Assembly (NCBI RefSeq): GCF_015667585.1
Contig: NZ_JADPEG010000004.1
Span: forward strand, 62,001-126,000
Direction of reading: 5' to 3'
Source of the DNA: Clostridium sp. D33t1_170424_F3
GTDB lineage: Bacteria; Bacillota; Clostridia; Oscillospirales; Acutalibacteraceae
Length of the DNA stretch: 64,000 nucleotides
Under the pieces are notes generated by a model that did not search any database, was not told the origin of the DNA, and saw only the letters and a program-made list of their open reading frames with translations. Numbering within the stretch: position 1 is the first letter of the stretch; each line of letters begins with the position of its first letter. The position numbers and the translations under genes were made by a program. Positions 39,688 through 47,167 of this stretch are shown in pieces.

Positions 39688-41703
39688 GTGATCATCTTAA
39701 ACGAAAATTGGACATTCACGTCGAAGGGCGGCACTTCCCTCGGATACGTGGGTGAAAATGAAGTCTGCACGTTGCAAATACAGAAACTCGGGACGGAATT
39801 TATGGACTGGGATATTGTACTGGATGTGTCCCAACCAAGCAAGAAAAACATTTGGGCCGTAGAGAAAACAGAAGAAGCCGGCAACATGGTCCTGTCTGTA
39901 CTGATCAAGCGCGAATACATCGCGGCAGCCGGAAGTATTACGATACAGCTGCGGGCCTCGCATGCGGACGGCCGCGTCAAGAAGTCTGCGCAGCTTGTAT
40001 TGTCCGTTAATCCCAGTATCAACGCGCCGGATGTGGTCCCGTCTCCGCTGCCGTCTGAATTTGCGGAGTATGAACTGCGTATTCTGGATGTTAAGGAGGC
40101 AGTGGAGGCCGATGCCGATCGTGCCGCAAAGGCTGCCTTATGCTCACCGCAGATCGGTGAAAATGGCAACTGGTACACATGGAATAGCACAACCGGAGAG
40201 TTGAGTGATACCGGCATCCCCGCCAGCGGAAACGCAGAGTGGAACTTTTTCAGTCAAACGCCCTGCCGGGTGTCGGGTCCATCAATCAGCGGCGTGAAAA
40301 TGGTATCCTCCGCAGAGTGCAGCTACCGGCTATACTCCGATACTGTAAAAGACATGGACAGCGCGGGGCGGACACTGAACTGGATGACTGAAAGCCATTC
40401 CAACGGTATTTATAAGTTTACCGTTAGCATCGTAAATAATAAGCCCAGCGGCTGGTATCAAGTATTCTGGTCCATGAAATTCACCGGTCTGGAGGTAGGG
40501 AAGGCGTATAAGCTGTATATCGACACAACAGGTCTTACGCCGGATTCCACAACCACAGGGATGAATTTCGGGCGCTTTCTGTTGGCCAGTGTTGTCAACG
40601 GCGCCAAGGGTGATTTGATTGTCAGCACCACGGAAGTCGATCATGCCAGGCTGAATTCCTGGGAGTTTACCGCGACAACACCGGATGTGATTCTGGAATA
40701 TTACGCGGGAAAGGAAATCTCGGAGCTGGTAAACGGGTACCAGGTGCGTTTCAAGGATTTGTACATCAATTATGCGGACGCGGAGAGCGGCCACACTGAG
40801 ATATACAGTGACACCGGCACGTTCACGGGCGAAAAAGTCTTTTTGGAATATACGGATGGCTTGAATTACACAGCGGATCCAGTGTGCTCCGTCTATTACA
40901 CCGAAGCAAAGTCTAAGGTGTTCACGGTAAACGGGGAGGAGCCAGACGATGAGGGAAACGTCAGTCTGCCGATCAGCCGACTGCAAGGCAAGACGTTAGT
41001 CTGCTTTGGCGATAGCATTACCGGCATGTTCGCGCCGCCAACCGACTATCCATCCGTTATTGCCCGACTGACAGGGATGACGGTTCACAACGTAGGTATG
41101 GAGGGCTGCCGCATGAGCCAGCACCCAGATCCATATTACGACGCCTTTAGTATGTACCAACTCGCCAACGCCATCGTTTCCGAGAATTATACATTGCAGG
41201 AGACAGCGGTCGGCAACACTGGCAGCTATGCAGCTGAGAGAGTACAGACGCTCAAGGCCATCAATTGGTCGGCAGTAGACTTCATCACAATCATGTATGG
41301 AACCAACGATATTCAGGGAGGGATGCCATTGGATAATGTGGACAATCCCAAAGATGTTACAACCTACCTGGGCGCGGCGCGGCATGCCTTGGAAGCGCTT
41401 TGGAGCCGTTACCCACATCTGCGTATTTTGCTTTTAACCCCGATCTATCGCTATTGGGATAGCGAGCGGGTAGACAGTGATGAAAAAATGTTTGGAAACA
41501 AGCATTTTTACGAATACGGAAACGCGCTCCTGCAATTGGCAAAGGATTACAAAACGCCGGCGCTGGATTTGTATTACACTTTGGGAATCAACAAATACAA
41601 CCGGGGACAGTATTTTCCGATTGGGGATGGAACGCATCCAAACGATTTGGGCCGTACGTTGCTGGGGGAGAAGATTTCCGGAAAGCTTCTAAGTGAGTTT
41701 TAA
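39688..41703 (+). CDS. Tail/host-surface protein with SGNH (GDSL) hydrolase domain
   Basis: 671 residues from a GTG with GGAGGG upstream. The first 150 residues are beta-rich, like an upper baseplate (BppU-like) N-terminus (FTSKGGTSLGYVGENEVCTL). A jelly-roll-like middle follows. From about residue 435 there is an SGNH hydrolase: LVCFGDSITG (Ser443), YGTNDIQ (Asn540) and IGDGTHPND (Asp647, His650). Such domains deacetylate surface glycans. It lies after the holin terminator, so it is separately expressed or a late addition, and probably a receptor-modifying tail protein. Confidence 0.85.
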   Translation: MIILNENWTFTSKGGTSLGYVGENEVCTLQIQKLGTEFMDWDIVLDVSQPSKKNIWAVEKTEEAGNMVLSVLIKREYIAAAGSITIQLRASHADGRVKKSAQLVLSVNPSINAPDVVPSPLPSEFAEYELRILDVKEAVEADADRAAKAALCSPQIGENGNWYTWNSTTGELSDTGIPASGNAEWNFFSQTPCRVSGPSISGVKMVSSAECSYRLYSDTVKDMDSAGRTLNWMTESHSNGIYKFTVSIVNNKPSGWYQVFWSMKFTGLEVGKAYKLYIDTTGLTPDSTTTGMNFGRFLLASVVNGAKGDLIVSTTEVDHARLNSWEFTATTPDVILEYYAGKEISELVNGYQVRFKDLYINYADAESGHTEIYSDTGTFTGEKVFLEYTDGLNYTADPVCSVYYTEAKSKVFTVNGEEPDDEGNVSLPISRLQGKTLVCFGDSITGMFAPPTDYPSVIARLTGMTVHNVGMEGCRMSQHPDPYYDAFSMYQLANAIVSENYTLQETAVGNTGSYAAERVQTLKAINWSAVDFITIMYGTNDIQGGMPLDNVDNPKDVTTYLGAARHALEALWSRYPHLRILLLTPIYRYWDSERVDSDEKMFGNKHFYEYGNALLQLAKDYKTPALDLYYTLGINKYNRGQYFPIGDGTHPNDLGRTLLGEKISGKLLSEF

Positions 41704-41722
41704 ACAGGCAGCTGTGCCGTGC

Positions 41723-41918
41723 TTGACAAATTCTAGTTGCAAGTGCAAAATACTTTACAATGTAAAGAGAATCAAATTGGACGAAAAATTGAACTCCTCT
41801 AAAATATCGATGAGTTCGAGTTGCTCGCTGTTAGGGAGAAAATAGCGGGAAAACTCCATGGAGACAAAGCCCTCAACCTGTTTATTGTCAAAGTTGCAGG
41901 TTGGGGGCTTTTGCTTTT
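41723..41918 (+). ncRNA. Candidate small RNA between the SGNH gene and the second recombinase
   Basis: TTGACA (41723-41728), 17 bp, CAAAAT (41746-41751) is followed by about 150 nt without a gene. In this stretch CTTTACA/TGTAAAG (41753-41767) and GAACTC/GAGTTC can pair, and a strong terminator ends it. A transcript of about 160 nt would result. The same stretch could instead be an attachment site of the adjacent recombinase. Confidence 0.4.
41867..41918 (+). terminator. Terminator at the end of the candidate RNA
   Basis: AAGCCCTCAACCTG (41867-41880) pairs with CAGGTTGGGGGCTT (41897-41910), one G-U pair, followed by TTGCTTTT. Confidence 0.8.
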
Positions 41919-42753
41919 ATATTGTGGTATTTAGTTTCTTATATTGACGTTGCAAACGTCTTCCGACGATGGACTTTTCTAAAAAACGTTGCACTTTATT
42001 GTAAGTCTCTACGTTAATAATGGCGGGGTGATTTCCTTTGTATATTTGCCCGCAATAACTGTTATATCCAGCATAAACTGGACGTGTGAGTATTTTTCTT
42101 ATACTTTCGGCAGTTTGTACTCTGCCGCGTTTTCCTGTGTAGCCTTTAAGTCTGCACAATTCTGCAACGGCTGAAAGATTTTTATATTCGAGGTATTTAT
42201 TAAATATGTACCGTACCCTCTCAGCTTCTGCTTCATTAATTTTCAGGCTATCCTTTCCATCAAGGTCATAGCCTAAAACTTCATTGCAGGTCCGCTTTCC
42301 TTGCGAGGCGCGTTCTTCCATTGCTGCGCTAATCCGCTCGGAGGTTATCTCCCGCTCTAATTGCGCAAAAATGCCGCAAATGCCAACCATTGCGCGCCCC
42401 ATAGCTGTACTGGTGTCGAACTCCTCTGTCAAACTAACAAAGGATACATTGTATTTTTGTAATAGTTCGAGTGTATCATATAAATCTGATACAGACCTGG
42501 TGAACCGGCTCAAGGACCACACGATGATAAAATTGAAGCGTTTACCATTAACGTCTTCTAAAAGCTGCTTCATACCGGGACGGTGGTCAATGTCCTTTCC
42601 GCTGATTCCTTCATCAGCGTAAACAAAATAGACTTCATACCCGTGCTCTTTGCACCACTTTCGCAGCGCTTTTTCTTGGGCAGCAAGGGAATATCCCTCC
42701 CGCACCTGATCAAGCGTGGACACTCTTATGTAGATAGCTGCTTTTTTGCGCAC
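41917..42753 (-). CDS. Second serine recombinase, short form
   Basis: 278 residues from a GTG start with AGGAGG 7 nt upstream. The resolvase domain has IYIRVSTLDQ (Ser12), WSLSRFTRS and FAQLEREITSERI; a recombinase domain follows (EVLGYDLDGK, RKILTRPVYAGYNSY). The zinc ribbon and coiled coil of large integrases are missing, so it is a naturally short or C-terminally truncated enzyme. It is expressed from a promoter controlled by its own three-operator switch. It may invert or excise a segment, or be an old integrase. Confidence 0.88.
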   Translation of the reverse strand: MRKKAAIYIRVSTLDQVREGYSLAAQEKALRKWCKEHGYEVYFVYADEGISGKDIDHRPGMKQLLEDVNGKRFNFIIVWSLSRFTRSVSDLYDTLELLQKYNVSFVSLTEEFDTSTAMGRAMVGICGIFAQLEREITSERISAAMEERASQGKRTCNEVLGYDLDGKDSLKINEAEAERVRYIFNKYLEYKNLSAVAELCRLKGYTGKRGRVQTAESIRKILTRPVYAGYNSYCGQIYKGNHPAIINVETYNKVQRFLEKSIVGRRLQRQYKKLNTTI

Positions 42754-42809
42754 TCTATTGCCTCCTAATAGGGGCCGTGCTATAATAAACACGGCCCGGT
42801 TTTGTATGC

Positions 42810-43136
42810 TTACTTTCCGGCCACTTCGCCGTTGCCCTGTTCCAGCAGGGCAGCGGCTTTTTTTAATGCGTGAATTCCATCCGCGTCAATCAATATCGGA
42901 CGGTTATTATAACCGGCGGTTAAAGTACAGTGCTCCCCCGCAGCGTTATAGATGGCCTTGCCTCCACCGACGCATTCAGCGACGATAAATCCATCCGGAA
43001 GATTGTACTCTTCCGGGTCGTACCAGATGCGGCTGACACTCTGCGGCTCGTTCAGTGTAAAGGCATCTTGCTTCCTGAACTGGCACCGTTCCTCGGACGT
43101 ACAGCGGTAGATTGTGATTGTTTTGTTTTCTTTCAT
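42810..43136 (-). CDS. Unknown protein, 108 aa, upstream of the second recombinase
   Basis: MKENKTITIYRCTSEERCQF with a beta-rich body (FIVAECVGGGKAIYNAAGEH) and a helical end (DGIHALKKAAALLEQG). GGAGG precedes the ATG. It is the first gene of the leftward unit with the recombinase, behind a TTGTTT-17-TATAAT promoter whose spacer is an operator. A directionality factor for the recombinase is possible but not supported by similarity. Confidence 0.6.
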   Translation of the reverse strand: MKENKTITIYRCTSEERCQFRKQDAFTLNEPQSVSRIWYDPEEYNLPDGFIVAECVGGGKAIYNAAGEHCTLTAGYNNRPILIDADGIHALKKAAALLEQGNGEVAGK

Positions 43137-43182
43137 TTTGTTTTCCTCCGTTCTTTTTTCAGTCGTCCTTGACTGTGATTAC

Positions 43183-43269
43183 ATTATAGCACTTAACTTT
43201 GTGCGAAACAATTGACGTATAGCACAAAGTTAAGTGCTAAAAGTGTATGAAATGCACTTGATTTTGTGC
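43183..43269. promoter_or_regulatory. Second three-operator switch with divergent promoters
   Basis: Operators GCACTTAACTTTGTGC (43189-43204), GCACAAAGTTAAGTGC (43222-43237) and GCACTTGATTTTGTGC (43254-43269) start 33 and 32 bp apart; the first two form 18-bp inverted arms. The leftward promoter TTGTTT (43206-43211), 17 bp, TATAAT (43183-43188) has operator 1 as its spacer. A rightward TTGATT (43258-43263), 17 bp, TAAGAT (43281-43286) overlaps operator 3. Confidence 0.85.
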
Positions 43270-43304
43270 TAAATATTTGATAAGATAATGTGAGAGGTGA
43301 TCAA

Positions 43305-43529
43305 GTGATTAAATATGATAAACTATTCAGGATCTTGAAGGATAAAGGCTACAACGCAACCCGTATAAGGGACGAGAAACTGATTGGTCAGGGGACGTTA
43401 ACCGCGTTGCGAAGACACACCGGTGGTCTGGATGCAAAAACAATAAATAAATTGTGTCGGGTCTTGCAGTGCCAACCCGGCGATCTAATGGAATATGTAG
43501 ACGAAGAGAATTCCCCTGATAAGCTTTAG
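43305..43529 (+). CDS. XRE-type repressor of the second switch
   Basis: 74 residues from a GTG with GAGAGGTGA upstream. It is a single helix-turn-helix domain: YDKLFRILKDKGYNATRIRD, GQGTLTALRRHTGGLDAKTI and NKLCRVLQCQPGDLMEYVDE. It is divergent from the 108-aa/recombinase unit and should bind the three GCAC-N8-GTGC operators, repressing both directions. It ends within a terminator. Confidence 0.85.
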   Translation: MIKYDKLFRILKDKGYNATRIRDEKLIGQGTLTALRRHTGGLDAKTINKLCRVLQCQPGDLMEYVDEENSPDKL

Positions 43530-43550
43530 TAGCTTGTCAGGGGGATTTTT
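43513..43550 (+). terminator. Terminator overlapping the end of the XRE gene
   Basis: CCCCTGATAAGCT (43513-43525) pairs with AGCTTGTCAGGGG (43531-43543), one G-U pair, then GATTTTT. The stop codon is in the loop. The A-rich other side may also serve the opposing SRAP gene. Confidence 0.85.
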
Positions 43551-43570
43551 GCCATAATAGCAGTGCCATT

Positions 43571-44134
43571 TTACGTTATACTGAGCTCTGGTTGCCTCTC
43601 ACTCATGATTTTAAATGCGGCATCCGTATCCGCGATCCAGCGATCAATTTTATCAAGCGGCACAATCACTGGCATCCGATCATGCACATTTATAATGGAT
43701 TCATTCGCAGTCGTGGTCATAATTACGTACCGGCGCTCACCTTGGTAATCGTTGTAAAGGCCGGCCATATAAAGGGTGTTCGACCCGGGAAGTTGAAACC
43801 GGCGTTTACGTTTTTGAGAATCCCACTCGTAAAAACCGGTGCTTGGAACCACACAGCGCCGGATCATCAAACTTTTACCAAACATGCGCTTTTCAGCTGC
43901 TGTCTCGGCCCGAGCGTTGATGATGGAGCTCTTGCCATGAAAGGAGAGGAAACCCCATTTTGCGACATCCGCAGTCACACCGGAGCCGACATCCAACAAG
44001 ATTGGCGCAGAGTTGGTGGGGAAGATCTCGCCTGTCTTTACACAACCCGTGCCGTGCTTGCGCTCTACTTCCTCGATGATTTTTCTTATATCTTCGTACT
44101 CACTATCGGTAAATAGTGTATATCGTCCGCACAT
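43571..44134 (-). CDS. SOS response-associated peptidase (SRAP/HMCES, YedK-like)
   Basis: 187 residues. The chosen ATG leaves the catalytic Cys at position 2 (MCGRYTLF), as required. PTNSAP, INARAET, GFYEW and HDRMPVI are SRAP motifs. The family forms a DNA-protein crosslink at abasic sites in single-stranded DNA and protects them. GGAG lies 6-7 nt before the ATG. It is the third gene of the SOS cassette, 10 bp after the 82-aa gene. Confidence 0.93.
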   Translation of the reverse strand: MCGRYTLFTDSEYEDIRKIIEEVERKHGTGCVKTGEIFPTNSAPILLDVGSGVTADVAKWGFLSFHGKSSIINARAETAAEKRMFGKSLMIRRCVVPSTGFYEWDSQKRKRRFQLPGSNTLYMAGLYNDYQGERRYVIMTTTANESIINVHDRMPVIVPLDKIDRWIADTDAAFKIMSERQPELSIT

Positions 44135-44144
44135 AGTGTTCTCC

Positions 44145-44393
44145 TTACGATGAGCTGGATGCTTCCACAAACCAGCTTGGCCCTTCAAACCATAGATACC
44201 GTTCCTTGCCTAAAATACGCACCCGGTAGCGTGTACCAATTCCACCAGCCTTCAAACTGGCGGCTCTGCGCATGTCAAGTACCCGGTCAATCTCGAAATG
44301 TCTGCCGTCTTCCCAGGTAATCGCAGTGGGAGTGAGCTTGCCGCCGGCGTCAAAATGCGCATCGACCTCTACGTATACTTTTCGAGTTTCCAT
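44145..44393 (-). CDS. Small protein of the SOS cassette, 82 aa
   Basis: METRKVYVEVDAHFDAGGKL, ITWEDGRHFEIDRVLDMRRA and YRVRILGKERYLWFEG: a small beta-barrel-like protein. It lies between the Y-family polymerase and SRAP genes with gaps of 12 and 10 bp. From memory the same trio recurs in Clostridia; its place is comparable to YolD beside UvrX in Bacillus. A polymerase partner is inferred. Confidence 0.75.
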   Translation of the reverse strand: METRKVYVEVDAHFDAGGKLTPTAITWEDGRHFEIDRVLDMRRAASLKAGGIGTRYRVRILGKERYLWFEGPSWFVEASSSS

Positions 44394-44405
44394 GATGCAC
44401 ACCTC

Positions 44406-45653
44406 TTATCCGTTGTGGAGAAAGCCGACCGGATGAATTATGTGATCGGCTTTCGGATCCAAACGGGACAATTCGCGGTCCGTCAGAGCAATTCCCCTTT
44501 GTATACTAAAATGCCCAAAACGTCGCCGAATATCATCCACGGCGTGTTCCAGATCATCCCGGCGTTGCACACGAGAGATTTCAGGCAGAAAAGATAGTTG
44601 AATCTGCTCGCAGAGGGATAGTCCACATGCCCTTACTCCAAGGCTGCGGATGGCTTTGTCCGGCAGACGGTGTTTTTGATACAGTGCAAAAGCAGCTTGA
44701 AAGACGCTCGCAGAGTTACAGACAGGGAAGTCCAGTTTTACCTGACGTTCGCAGGACCAGAGGTCCGTGTATCTCAAATATATTTGAACGGTATCACATT
44801 GGAAATTCTGTTCCCGGAGCCTCTCCGCTACGCTTTCACACAGGATGTACAGAGTGATTTTGACATCGTCGTCCGTCTTTAAGTCTCTGGGCGTCGTGGT
44901 GCTGTTGCCAACCGATTTGATAACCGGATGTATGCCGGCATTGGTAACAGGAGAGATATCGTGACCATCAGCAAAGCTCCAGAGCATCAGGCCGATTTTA
45001 CCGAGCAGGCCCTGCAAGAAATCCGTGTGTGCGTTGGCCAGATCGCCGATGGTGTGGATGGCATATCGCTGCAACTTACGAGTGGTCGCCGGGCCAACGT
45101 ACAGGAGATCCGATACCGGCAGCGGCCAGACCACGTCACGGTAGTTATCACGCGTAATCACAGTTGTTGCATCTGGTTTTTTAAGGTCGCTGCCCAATTT
45201 TGCAAAAATTTTATTGAAGGATACGCCAACAGAGGCCGTTATACCCAGCTCATCTTTTATCCGCCGGCGCAACTCGTCGGCGATGGTGCGCCCGTCTCCT
45301 AATAGGTGAGTGCTGCCGGTGACGTCCAGCCAGCACTCGTCCAGCCCGAAGCTTTCTACCTGGTCGGTATAGTCGCTGTAGATTTCCCGTGCGAGTGCCG
45401 AAAATTGCAGATACCGATCGAAGCGGGGAGGAACGAACACAATCTCTGGACAGAGCTGCTTCGCTCTCCACAGCGGATGCCCGGTCGTTACGCCATACCG
45501 TTTGGCCTCGTAGTTTTTGGCAAGCACAATACCGTGCCGCTGCTCTACATCGCCCGCCACCGCGACAGGCTTGCCGCGCAGTTTGGGATCGTATAGACAT
45601 TCCACACTCGCGTAAAAATTATTCATATCACAATGCAGGATGGTTCGTTCCAC
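44406..45653 (-). CDS. Y-family (DinB/UmuC-like) DNA polymerase
   Basis: 415 residues from a GTG with GGAGGTG upstream. The palm has ILHCDMNNFYASVECLYDPK and ESFGLDECWLDVT with the catalytic acidic residues. Helix-hairpin-helix follows (LLYVGPATTRKLQRYAIHTI) and a little-finger domain (LYILCESVAERLREQNFQCD). It lacks an obvious beta-clamp peptide by eye. It makes error-prone lesion bypass. The first gene behind a LexA box, so induced by DNA damage, possibly together with the phage. Confidence 0.93.
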   Translation of the reverse strand: MERTILHCDMNNFYASVECLYDPKLRGKPVAVAGDVEQRHGIVLAKNYEAKRYGVTTGHPLWRAKQLCPEIVFVPPRFDRYLQFSALAREIYSDYTDQVESFGLDECWLDVTGSTHLLGDGRTIADELRRRIKDELGITASVGVSFNKIFAKLGSDLKKPDATTVITRDNYRDVVWPLPVSDLLYVGPATTRKLQRYAIHTIGDLANAHTDFLQGLLGKIGLMLWSFADGHDISPVTNAGIHPVIKSVGNSTTTPRDLKTDDDVKITLYILCESVAERLREQNFQCDTVQIYLRYTDLWSCERQVKLDFPVCNSASVFQAAFALYQKHRLPDKAIRSLGVRACGLSLCEQIQLSFLPEISRVQRRDDLEHAVDDIRRRFGHFSIQRGIALTDRELSRLDPKADHIIHPVGFLHNG

Positions 45654-45690
45654 CTAATTCACCTCCAAACGCACGTTCTGCCACTTTGTA

Positions 45691-45720
45691 TTATAGAACG
45701 AGCGTTCGGTGATAATCAAG
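45691..45720 (-). promoter_or_regulatory. LexA (SOS) box within the polymerase promoter
   Basis: GAACGAGCGTTC (45697-45708) is a perfect Gram-positive GAAC-N4-GTTC SOS box. It lies in the 18-bp spacer between TTGATT (45715-45720) and TATAAT (45691-45696), read on the reverse strand. LexA bound here would block the promoter of the polymerase, 82-aa protein and SRAP genes. Confidence 0.88.
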
Positions 45721-45742
45721 CGGTAAATAATGGCTTTATTGG

Positions 45743-46456
45743 CTATCTCGGTGCGACGCTTTGTGCCATGCTGATCATTTCGGTGGAGCTTAGATCCCCA
45801 CCAATGCTGAATATGATACCGTCAGCCTGCCACATCAGTTCGCACGGATACTCTGGATCCGGTACGTCGTCAGCGTAATGGTATGCTTGCCCGTCGACAA
45901 TGATCGGTGTACTGAGTATATCCTCGTCAACAATTCCAGTTCGCTGTTTGAAAATCATTCGCTTTGTCTGCGAGCGATATTCTATCTCAAACGTCTCCCC
46001 TGGCTCCCGGTTTGCAGGACCATATAAAATGGGAATGTATCCGTGGGGGAGCTTGTACGGGACGTAAATGTCCTTAACAGTCATACTTCTTATAAATATT
46101 TCATTTTGATCAATACTGGAATCTATAGGTTCTTGTAAATCTGAGATGCTAAAATATAAACCGTCATAATATTTGATGATTGCTTCCCGGACCGCGGTGA
46201 CCGTAATAGCCGTAATAAGAGCAGCAAGCAGAGCGGCGATAATGGCAATCGCTATGCGTTTACCAATCTTTCTCGCTGTCTTGGCAGGCCTTTGCAATAT
46301 GTATCGTTCAGCAATATCATCAATTCTGGCCATTGTTTCCGGAGATGGCTCAAAATCATTTATGTAAGCGCTGGGAGGAATGGCGGCAAGACTATCAAGG
46401 AGCAGTAAGTGCTGGTACTTTTCAAGTATCTGAATTGCATCGGATTTTTTATTCAT
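45743..46456 (-). CDS. Membrane anti-sigma-like protein (DUF4367-like)
   Basis: 237 residues. About 60 cytoplasmic residues are followed by one TM helix (IAIAIIAALLAALITAITVT) and an extracellular domain with VPYKLPHGYIPILYG and RSQTKRMIFKQRTG, the DUF4367-type pattern. It follows the sigma gene by 2 bp. It should hold the sigma factor at the membrane until a signal arrives, as in other sigma/anti-sigma pairs. Confidence 0.75.
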   Translation of the reverse strand: MNKKSDAIQILEKYQHLLLLDSLAAIPPSAYINDFEPSPETMARIDDIAERYILQRPAKTARKIGKRIAIAIIAALLAALITAITVTAVREAIIKYYDGLYFSISDLQEPIDSSIDQNEIFIRSMTVKDIYVPYKLPHGYIPILYGPANREPGETFEIEYRSQTKRMIFKQRTGIVDEDILSTPIIVDGQAYHYADDVPDPEYPCELMWQADGIIFSIGGDLSSTEMISMAQSVAPR

Positions 46457-46458
46457 AA

Positions 46459-47028
46459 TCAGCCTCCATTCCTGCGGTTTTTAACATCTATTCCGCAAGC
46501 GTCAAAGTAAGCACACATCTTTTCCAGGCCACGTTCCCACTTCCGTTGGACGGCCTTTACATTTTTATTCAGTAGACGAGCAATTTCGCTGAGCTTATAT
46601 CCGTACGCAATTTTTAGCGTGAAAATATCTCTTGTCTCACGCGGTAGCGACAGCAAAAAATCCCGGAACAGAATCTTAAAATCCATATCTTCATCTGACT
46701 CGTTTTCCAAAATATCAAAGAAATTTTCTTCATCAGAGTTTATTGAAACTATTTTCTCGTGCTTTAAAACATCTTTTGCTAAATTTCTGGCTACTGTAGC
46801 AATGAAGTTTTTGAGATGGTCTTCGGATTTACAATGGTCGAAAAACTTTTCAGGTGAGCTGATCATTTTTTCAAAAACAGATGCGGCAATCTCCTCTGAT
46901 TTTTTTGGATCGTTTAAGATGGAATTAGCTGTATGTACAGCGAGATTAAAGTACCGTAAAAACGCTGATTTGATTTTATCTGTGTACTGATTGCCCAGGT
47001 CCGAAGGGCCAGTCAGCAAAATCCACAA
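46459..47028 (-). CDS. ECF-like sigma-70 family factor
   Basis: 189 residues from a TTG that has GGGAGG 9 nt upstream; an in-frame ATG at 47067 lacks a ribosome site. Region 2 is ILNDPKKSEEIAASVFEKMI...LKNFIATVARNLAKDVLKHE; region 4 is LPRETRDIFTLKIAYGYKLS, ending VKAVQRKWERGLEKM. It should redirect RNA polymerase to a small regulon; targets are not known. Its ribosome site lies in the arm of a perfect 23-bp hairpin. It is the last phage gene before attR. Confidence 0.82.
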   Translation of the reverse strand: MWILLTGPSDLGNQYTDKIKSAFLRYFNLAVHTANSILNDPKKSEEIAASVFEKMISSPEKFFDHCKSEDHLKNFIATVARNLAKDVLKHEKIVSINSDEENFFDILENESDEDMDFKILFRDFLLSLPRETRDIFTLKIAYGYKLSEIARLLNKNVKAVQRKWERGLEKMCAYFDACGIDVKNRRNGG

Positions 47029-47031
47029 TAC

Positions 47032-47087
47032 AAAGAACCTCCCAATATGATATGTCCGATTAACCATATCATATTGGGAGGTTCTTT
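47032..47087 (-). promoter_or_regulatory. Perfect 23-bp inverted repeat covering the sigma-gene ribosome site
   Basis: Arms 47032-47054 and 47065-47087 are exact complements around 10 nt; the core of the arms is AACCTCCCAATATGATATG. In the sigma mRNA the 3' arm holds the GGGAGG ribosome site, so pairing would hide it. No T-tail follows on either strand, so it is not a normal terminator. A promoter TTGTTC-16-CATAAT lies upstream near attR (weak). Confidence 0.75.
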
Positions 47088-47167
47088 AATGTAAATGGTG
47101 TACAATAATCACAGGTAATATATGTTATAATTGCACAATTATGGAATAAGTTATAGGATGAACAATC

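Noticed and set aside
41917-42753. Second recombinase as the integrase of the whole element
   Set aside because: The element ends lie at 6609 and 47174, and the full-length integrase is beside attL; the second enzyme is 5 kb from attR and lacks the zinc-ribbon end.
47026-47067. ATG at 47067 as start of the sigma factor
   Set aside because: It has no ribosome site and lies at the stem-loop edge; the TTG at 47028 has GGGAGG at 9 nt and gives a normal-length protein.
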